A DNA stretch of 19,853 bases from an uncultured Neisseriaceae bacterium (GTDB taxonomy: Bacteria > Pseudomonadota > Gammaproteobacteria > Burkholderiales > UBA11063), in the NCBI GenBank assembly GCA_937952895.1, contig CALFYC010000228.1, positions 1 to 19,853 of the forward strand, written 5' to 3'. The translations under genes and the position numbers were made by a program. Of this stretch, positions 15,927-19,853 are shown piece after piece. Each line of letters starts with the position of its first letter. Positions within the stretch are counted from its first letter, which is position 1. The notes beneath the pieces were generated by a model, which saw only the letters and a list, made by a program, of their open reading frames with translations, was not told where the DNA came from and searched no databases.

Positions 15927-17141
15927 CTATTTATTAAAGCCCCAAGCTGGAGCCATTCCTAAAGGAGTATTTACCCTATCAGTAGAGTTGCCTTCAAACC
16001 CCAAGTAAATACTTCGACCAAAAAAAGCTGGTAATCCATAAATAGTTAAATTTTCACTCGCATCCATCATATAGCCTAGAAATGGAACAACTGAAAATTT
16101 TTCTGAAAAGGCGTAACTTTCTATCAATTCATTAATAGGTACTACTACACCACTAGAATAATTAGTTAAGATTGATGTCCATAATTGAACGCCATTGTCT
16201 GGGCAATAATAACCTGCCATATCGCCACTTTCGGGGCACTGGTTAATGACTGTAGAATAAAAGGCTAGAACTGGAGTCCCGCTATCAAATATTGCTTGTG
16301 TAACTAGCTCTCCAGAATCTGCAATAAATGCTCCAATATAATCAATTTGGTTAGGTGAACCCAAAAGTTTATAAATTGATTCAGAAACAATATTATCGGC
16401 TTGGGTATTTAATCCAAAAGTTAGAGTTCCATCTATTGGAGTATTACTTGTATTATCAACAAATGGTAATTGTAATATTGCACCATTATTATCTGCTATA
16501 AATGCAGCAATTGGATTAACATTTAGCTTTACGGGAATAGTGTTTGGGTCTGCAATTAAAGAGTAACTTTCTTGATTAGAAGATGTATAAACTAGAGGGA
16601 AATAAGTATTATTTGGATTACTAATTACATTTATTCCTATAATAGCTTTAGCCCCCAATGCGCTTAAGTCAACAAATGAGACTCCATTTGAGCAGCTAGT
16701 AGGGACACCGTCTTGACTACCATCATTAATTATCTCAATTGGAATATTTATGGCTGTCTCTCCAGATAGTTTTATATCAGCGTAAGCTAAAGAACCAAAT
16801 AAATATCCTGCTCCATATAGCGCACACTCATAAAGAGGAAGGTCAGAGTAAGTGATTATTGGCAAATCGTTTAAAGTTAATTGGGATTGATCAATTTTAA
16901 AGCCGGTCGAGCCAGTATCTAATATGACATGATCTAAGACTTGGCATTGTAAAGTTCCTGGCTTGCAAATTGTTACTGTAACATATGGAATATTTGACCC
17001 TGATTCATTATAGCCACTATCTACAATTATTGAGGTAACATTATCATGTGCGGTATTTGCTGTAGAAGATCCACCATTATTACAGCTTATTATAATTGTA
17101 AATAATAAACATAAGCTAGTATATTTGATCAAAATTTTCAT
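15927..17141 (-). CDS. DUF3443 lipoprotein with aspartic-protease-like motifs
   Basis: A 404-aa exported protein. MKILIKY followed by a hydrophobic core and IISC (Cys20) is a clear lipoprotein signal. The conserved start YVTVTICKPGTLQCQVLDHV leading into ILDTGSTG (DTGS at 75-78) is characteristic of DUF3443. A second motif, FDSGTP (285-290), repeats the pattern in the C-terminal half, the spacing expected of a bilobal pepsin-like fold. Several paired cysteines (60s, 106, 150, 302, 313) may form disulfides. Proteolytic activity is inferred from the two motifs, not demonstrated. It starts 13 bases after the DUF2844 gene, forming an operon; DUF2844-DUF3443 pairs are known from beta-proteobacteria. 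The start has only a weak ribosome site, suggesting translational coupling. Confidence 0.85.
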   Translation of the reverse strand: MKILIKYTSLCLLFTIIISCNNGGSSTANTAHDNVTSIIVDSGYNESGSNIPYVTVTICKPGTLQCQVLDHVILDTGSTGFKIDQSQLTLNDLPIITYSDLPLYECALYGAGYLFGSLAYADIKLSGETAINIPIEIINDGSQDGVPTSCSNGVSFVDLSALGAKAIIGINVISNPNNTYFPLVYTSSNQESYSLIADPNTIPVKLNVNPIAAFIADNNGAILQLPFVDNTSNTPIDGTLTFGLNTQADNIVSESIYKLLGSPNQIDYIGAFIADSGELVTQAIFDSGTPVLAFYSTVINQCPESGDMAGYYCPDNGVQLWTSILTNYSSGVVVPINELIESYAFSEKFSVVPFLGYMMDASENLTIYGLPAFFGRSIYLGFEGNSTDRVNTPLGMAPAWGFNK

Positions 17142-17154
17142 TTGTATTCATTTC

Positions 17155-17601
17155 TTATTTCAAAGAATAAATATTAATATTTTTAGGTGCAATAGATGGA
17201 ATATATGCAATTCCAGATAGTAACCCCGGAACTCCATTTAAATGGAAAATAAAATCATTACCTACATACCTTCGGCTTGTAAGTCCAATACCTATATTTT
17301 TAGCAGTTTTCATTTGTGAGAAATATTGACCAAGCAATTGTTGGAAGTCTGGGTACATAGAGCCTGACCAAGTTATTGCGAAAACTTTATTATTTAATGA
17401 AAATTCTCTAATTCTAAGATTATTATCGGTTTGGAAAGAAAATATTTGATAATCAAAATTATTTTGAGAGGTTTTTGTGATTGAATAGACACTAGAGAGT
17501 TTTTGATGATCTTTCTCAATTGAATTTTGGTTTTCACCTAAAGTTGCAAAACATATAGTTGGTATAATGAGTAAATTTATAATTATTAAACGAATTAACA
17601 T
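17155..17601 (-). CDS. DUF2844 exported protein
   Basis: A 148-aa secreted protein. The signal peptide MLIRLIIINLLIIPTICFA is followed at the mature end by TLGEN, the conserved start of DUF2844 proteins. Further family features are SVYSI, FSFQTDNNLRIREF, NKVFAITWSGSMYPDFQQLLG and a late RRYVG segment. No catalytic residues are evident. It is the first gene of a two-gene operon with the DUF3443 protein, which it accompanies in other proteobacteria, so the two likely act together in the periplasm or envelope. The ribosome site is weak (AGG about nine bases upstream). A promoter candidate lies at 17635-17664. Confidence 0.82.
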   Translation of the reverse strand: MLIRLIIINLLIIPTICFATLGENQNSIEKDHQKLSSVYSITKTSQNNFDYQIFSFQTDNNLRIREFSLNNKVFAITWSGSMYPDFQQLLGQYFSQMKTAKNIGIGLTSRRYVGNDFIFHLNGVPGLLSGIAYIPSIAPKNINIYSLK

Positions 17602-17634
17602 TGGAAATGCCTAAAAAATTACACCAAAAGCAGT

Positions 17635-17664
17635 ATCTTATCACTAAATCTTTTTTAGTTACAA
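17635..17664 (-). promoter_or_regulatory. Candidate sigma-70 promoter for DUF2844-DUF3443
   Basis: On the reverse strand TTGTAA (complement of 17659-17664) and TAAGAT (complement of 17635-17640) are separated by 18 bases, placing the transcription start about 25-30 bases before the DUF2844 start codon. It sits back to back with the SDR promoter in the same intergenic region. Confidence 0.45.
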
Positions 17665-17711
17665 TGGTGCTATGGCCTCACTTAAAGAATTTCGTCTTAA
17701 TTCAATTAAGT

Positions 17712-17739
17712 AATAATGTCAACAGCTGTTGACATTATT
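17712..17739 (+). promoter_or_regulatory. 28-bp perfect palindromic operator
   Basis: The half-site AATAATGTCAACAG (17712-17725) is followed directly by its exact reverse complement (17726-17739). The core TGTCAACAGCTGTTGACA is typical of a dimeric repressor site. The right half contains the -35 hexamer of the promoter of the SDR/FAD operon, so a bound dimer would block RNA polymerase. The protein that binds it is not encoded in the window. Confidence 0.8.
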
Positions 17740-17758
17740 GTTTTGTGGTTGATATAAT
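17729..17758 (+). promoter_or_regulatory. Strong sigma-70 promoter
   Basis: Consensus TTGACA (17729-17734) and consensus TATAAT (17753-17758) with an 18-base spacer, giving a start near 17765, only about 16 bases before the SDR start codon. The -35 is inside the palindrome. The short leader contains CCTC-AAAA-GAGG (17763-17774), a small hairpin that includes the GAGG ribosome site. Confidence 0.85.
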
Positions 17759-17780
17759 AATTCCTCAAAAGAGGTAAATA

Positions 17781-18509
17781 ATGAATATATTGATCACTGG
17801 GGCCACTTCAGGAATTGGTAAAAAGCTTGCATTAGACTATAAAATGGCGGGCAATAATGTAATTGGGATTGGTAGAAATTCTAATGAGTTAGAATTTTTA
17901 AGACAAAACGATGTTATAGCAATAGAGGCTGATGTTACTTCTACAGAAAGTTTAGAGAGAGCAATATTTGAAGTCAACCAAATAGTAGAACAAATTGATC
18001 TGTTGATATTAAATGCAGGTTCATGTAAATACGTTGATATTCAAAGTTTCTCTTCTGCTACATTTAAAGATGTAATGTCTGTAAATTTCTTCGGTATGGT
18101 TAATTGCATTGAGTATTTTTTACCATTACTTAGAAAATCTAATTCGCCACATTTGGTGGGTATAAGTAGCATAGCAAGCTATTTACCTCTACCTAGAGCG
18201 GAAGCATATGGTGCAAGTAAAGCTGCTGTTAACTATTTACTAGAGGCTATTGCAATCGACTTGATTTCAGAAAATATTTTAGTTACTGTTGTTAATCCTG
18301 GTTTTGTAGATACTCCATTAACAAGATTAAATGATTTTCCAATGCCATTCATAATCAATCCAGATAAAGCTAGTCAACTAATTATTAAAGGAATTGCAAA
18401 GCGAAAGACTGAAATATCATTTCCTAAAAGATTAACGATTTCAATCAAAATTGCTAGCCTTATTCCAAAAACATGGTGGCGAAAAATTGCTGTGCGTTTT
18501 AAAAAGTAG
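17781..18509 (+). CDS. SDR-family oxidoreductase
   Basis: A 242-aa classical SDR: TGATSGIG at residues 6-13, NAG at 78-80, catalytic Ser130 (ISSIAS), Tyr143 and Lys147 (YGASK), and VNPGFVDTPL at 171-180. The basic, hydrophobic C-terminus (WWRKIAVRFKK) may touch the membrane. Proteins of this kind precede FAD amine-oxidase-like, DUF1365 and cyclopropane-synthase-like genes in many proteobacteria, a set tied to singlet-oxygen or light stress and modified fatty acids. AGAGG at 17770-17774 serves as ribosome site. The gene is first in an operon under the palindrome-controlled promoter, and the FAD gene follows after six bases. Confidence 0.9.
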   Translation: MNILITGATSGIGKKLALDYKMAGNNVIGIGRNSNELEFLRQNDVIAIEADVTSTESLERAIFEVNQIVEQIDLLILNAGSCKYVDIQSFSSATFKDVMSVNFFGMVNCIEYFLPLLRKSNSPHLVGISSIASYLPLPRAEAYGASKAAVNYLLEAIAIDLISENILVTVVNPGFVDTPLTRLNDFPMPFIINPDKASQLIIKGIAKRKTEISFPKRLTISIKIASLIPKTWWRKIAVRFKK

Positions 18510-18515
18510 TTAAAG

Positions 18516-19349
18516 ATGAAAATTGCTATAGTTGGAAGTGGGATATCTGGGTTAGTTGCCGGGTATCATTTAAATCATAATCATGATATTACGGTTTTTG
18601 AATCTGAATCATGGATTGGCGGACATACTCATACTGTAAAATATGATGATTTAAATATTGATACGGGATTTATTGTTTTTAATAATAGAAATTACCCTAA
18701 TTTTAAAAAACTTATTGAATCATTAAAAGTTGACTATCGTCCGACAAATATGAGTTTTTCAGTTAGAAATGATTCATGGAAGTTAGAATACAATGGTAAC
18801 AATCTAAACTCTCTGTTTGCAGATAGAAAAAATTTATTTAACTACCGCTTTTATAAGTTATTGAAAGATATTTATTTGTTTAACAAACTTGTTAAAAATC
18901 AAAAGTACAGTCAATTAGAAACGTTAGGATCTTTTATTAAAAGACATAATTTTAGTTCATGGTTTAATGAGGGTTATATACTTCCAATGGGTTCAGCAAT
19001 ATGGTCTATGGGTATAAAAGAAATGTTAGATTTCCCATTAGAATTTTTCGCAAAATTTTTTATGAATCATGGTCTACTTGATGTGACTAACCGCCCTCAA
19101 TGGTATACCATAACAGGTGGTTCTAGCCAGTATATAAAACCATTAATAAATAAATTCAAACACAAAATTTATTTAAAAGCAAAGGTTGAATCTGTTGAAA
19201 GGCAAAATGATAAGGTTACAGTATTTGTAAATCAGGAAAAAATTGTTTTTGATAAAATAATTTTTGCATGTCATGCTGACCAAGTGTTAGAAATATTAAA
19301 AAAACCAACAAATGAAAGAGGTTTTATCGACAAATGTAACAAAACATGA
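18516..19349 (+). pseudogene. FAD-dependent amine-oxidase-type gene, 3' end lost
   Basis: The protein begins MKIAIVGSGISGLVAGYHL, with the FAD dinucleotide motif GSGISG (7-12), followed by GGHTHTV (35-41), NIDTGFIVFN (47-56) and ITGGSSQYIKPL (199-210). It is a close match to the amine-oxidase-type NAD/FAD proteins found beside DUF1365 and Cfa-like genes. Family members are about 420 residues; this one stops at 277. The family pattern holds up to LKKPTNE (about residue 265) and then ends in unrelated residues before a TGA. A one-base shift at 19314-19320 would extend family-like sequence by only a few codons (EVLS). The last about 150 residues, including the C-terminal FAD-contact region, are missing, so the product is probably inactive. 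Confidence 0.75.
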
Positions 19350-19419
19350 AGCATTTAAGAAAATATTTGAACAACAGTTTGAGAATTATTATAAAGAAAA
19401 ATTTGGTAATGGAAACTAA
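19312..19419 (+). CDS. Small ORF at the break point, 35 aa
   Basis: ATG 19312 lies within the end of the truncated FAD gene in another frame. The 35 residues begin MKEVLSTNVTKHEAFKK and form a likely charged helix ending KEKFGNGN. The first few residues may be the shifted tail of the FAD protein; the rest belongs to the foreign DNA. No ribosome site is clear. Unrecognised; might be a chance frame. Confidence 0.25.
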   Translation: MKEVLSTNVTKHEAFKKIFEQQFENYYKEKFGNGN

Positions 19420-19546
19420 AATTTACTCTATAGTCTATGATAAAAATCAGATAGCTGAATATGAAAAGTATGACAATTCTCATATAAAAACTATAGAGCA
19501 GAGGTCTTATTTTTTTATAAAAATAAATAAGTATACAGTAGAATAA
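19409..19546 (+). CDS. Small hypothetical ORF, 45 aa
   Basis: Starts at ATG 19409, overlapping the preceding mini-ORF stop by 11 bases, and encodes METKIYSIVYDKNQIAEYEK continuing to a KINKYTVE end. A longer reading from 19346 has no ribosome site. The pattern of alternating hydrophobic residues suggests beta strands. Unrecognised. It lies in the AT-rich insert and may be a real small gene or a degraded one. Confidence 0.3.
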   Translation: METKIYSIVYDKNQIAEYEKYDNSHIKTIEQRSYFFIKINKYTVE

Positions 19547-19574
19547 TTATGATTATTTTTGTATATTACTATTG

Positions 19575-19853
19575 ATGAAAAAGATAATTATACAAAATGA
19601 ACAAGAAATTATAGATTTTTACTTAAAAAATCTTAAAATAAACAGATGCTCAAAAAAATTTGGACTAAGTAATTCTGTGATAAAAAAATTTTTAATTTCT
19701 AAAAAAGTATTTATATACAAAGATAAACTAAATGAGGAGGAATTAATTAAATTTTATAAAGAAGGAAATTGTCAACTTAAATGTATAAAAAGATTTAAAT
19801 GTTCTACAAGAAATCTCAAAGAAATTCTAAAAAAAAATAATATAATACCTAGA
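19575..19853 (+). CDS. Partial HTH-repeat DNA-binding-like protein
   Basis: An open frame of 93 codons that runs off the window. Two tandem units are visible: residues about 8-45 (EIIDFYLKN..CSKKFGLSNSVIKKFL) and about 52-90 (EEELIKFYKEG..CIKRFKCSTRNLKEILKKNNI). Each follows the helix-turn-helix pattern seen in recombinases and in the DNA-binding modules of homing-type nucleases. The protein is Lys-rich. TTG 19572 or ATG 19575 could be the start; no good ribosome site is present. Function beyond DNA binding depends on the unseen C-terminus. Confidence 0.5.
   Translation, partial: MKKIIIQNEQEIIDFYLKNLKINRCSKKFGLSNSVIKKFLISKKVFIYKDKLNEEELIKFYKEGNCQLKCIKRFKCSTRNLKEILKKNNIIPR

Larger units (their letters stand above)
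19330..19853 (+). mobile_element. Putative foreign insert of unknown type (continues beyond window)
   Basis: From about 19330 onward similarity to the FAD-oxidase family ends and the DNA becomes visibly more A/T-rich, with long A runs and tiny overlapping ORFs. One ORF encodes a tandem helix-turn-helix-like protein. This looks like inserted mobile DNA within the FAD gene, but I see no transposase, terminal repeat or target duplication, because the far end is outside the window. Replacement of the 3' end by a deletion or recombination is the alternative. Confidence 0.35.

Noticed and set aside
17672..17713. 13-codon frame MASLKEFRLNSIK before the SDR promoter
   Set aside because: No ribosome site, and it ends inside the palindrome; too short to support as a gene.
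1..19853. CRISPR arrays, rRNA and tRNA genes
   Set aside because: No regularly spaced direct repeats and no recognisable rRNA or tRNA sequence were seen on reading the window.

Overview
The window is AT-rich bacterial DNA with standard stop codons, clear Shine-Dalgarno sites and several exported lipoproteins with short N-terminal signal sequences. A DUF2844-DUF3443 gene pair, an iron-sulfur bacterial photolyase and the fatty-acid/singlet-oxygen-type SDR and FAD genes suggest a Gram-negative proteobacterium, beta or gamma, with a reduced-GC genome. I cannot name the species from sequence alone.

Layout. (1) Positions 1-3603 hold a stress-type cluster: a 44-aa peptide, an extended SDR dehydrogenase, a PRC-barrel protein, a Cys-rich metal-binding small protein, a Pro-rich small protein, and a convergent FAD oxidoreductase with a C-terminal Rieske domain. 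(2) 3604-4155 is mostly non-coding, with a 34-aa reverse-strand peptide ORF. (3) 4156-6504 is an operon of a C-factor-like SDR, a 29-codon overlapping mini-ORF and an FeS-BCP photolyase/cryptochrome. (4) 7080-9305 (reverse) encodes a lipoprotein with seven RCC1 motifs. (5) 9530-10660 is a gene graveyard: a methyltransferase pseudogene fused at its 5' end to a transposase-like helix-turn-helix, followed on the other strand by the degraded C-terminus of a tyrosine recombinase. (6) 10751-12373 encodes a polytopic membrane protein. (7) 12799-15687 (reverse) encodes a large exported protein with three Ig-like domains and about 14 propeller-type repeats. (8) 15927-17601 (reverse) is a DUF2844-DUF3443 operon whose second protein has two aspartic-protease-like D(T/S)G motifs. 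(9) 17602-19349 carries a strong promoter overlapped by a 28-bp perfect palindrome, driving an SDR and an FAD amine-oxidase-type gene. (10) The FAD gene is broken near 19311-19330 by very AT-rich DNA that carries tiny ORFs and a DNA-binding-like ORF running off the window.

How the parts fit together. The photolyase/SDR pair (4156-6504) and the SDR/FAD-oxidase pair (17781-19349) belong to a set that in many proteobacteria sits together with DUF1365 and cyclopropane-fatty-acid-synthase-like genes and responds to light or singlet oxygen. Here the set is split by about 11 kb of surface-protein genes and mobile-element debris, and its FAD oxidase is truncated. The most unusual points are the palindrome-covered promoter, the broken FAD gene with its unknown insert, the double-propeller exported protein, the bilobal protease-like DUF3443 protein, and the transposase-methyltransferase-integrase wreckage.
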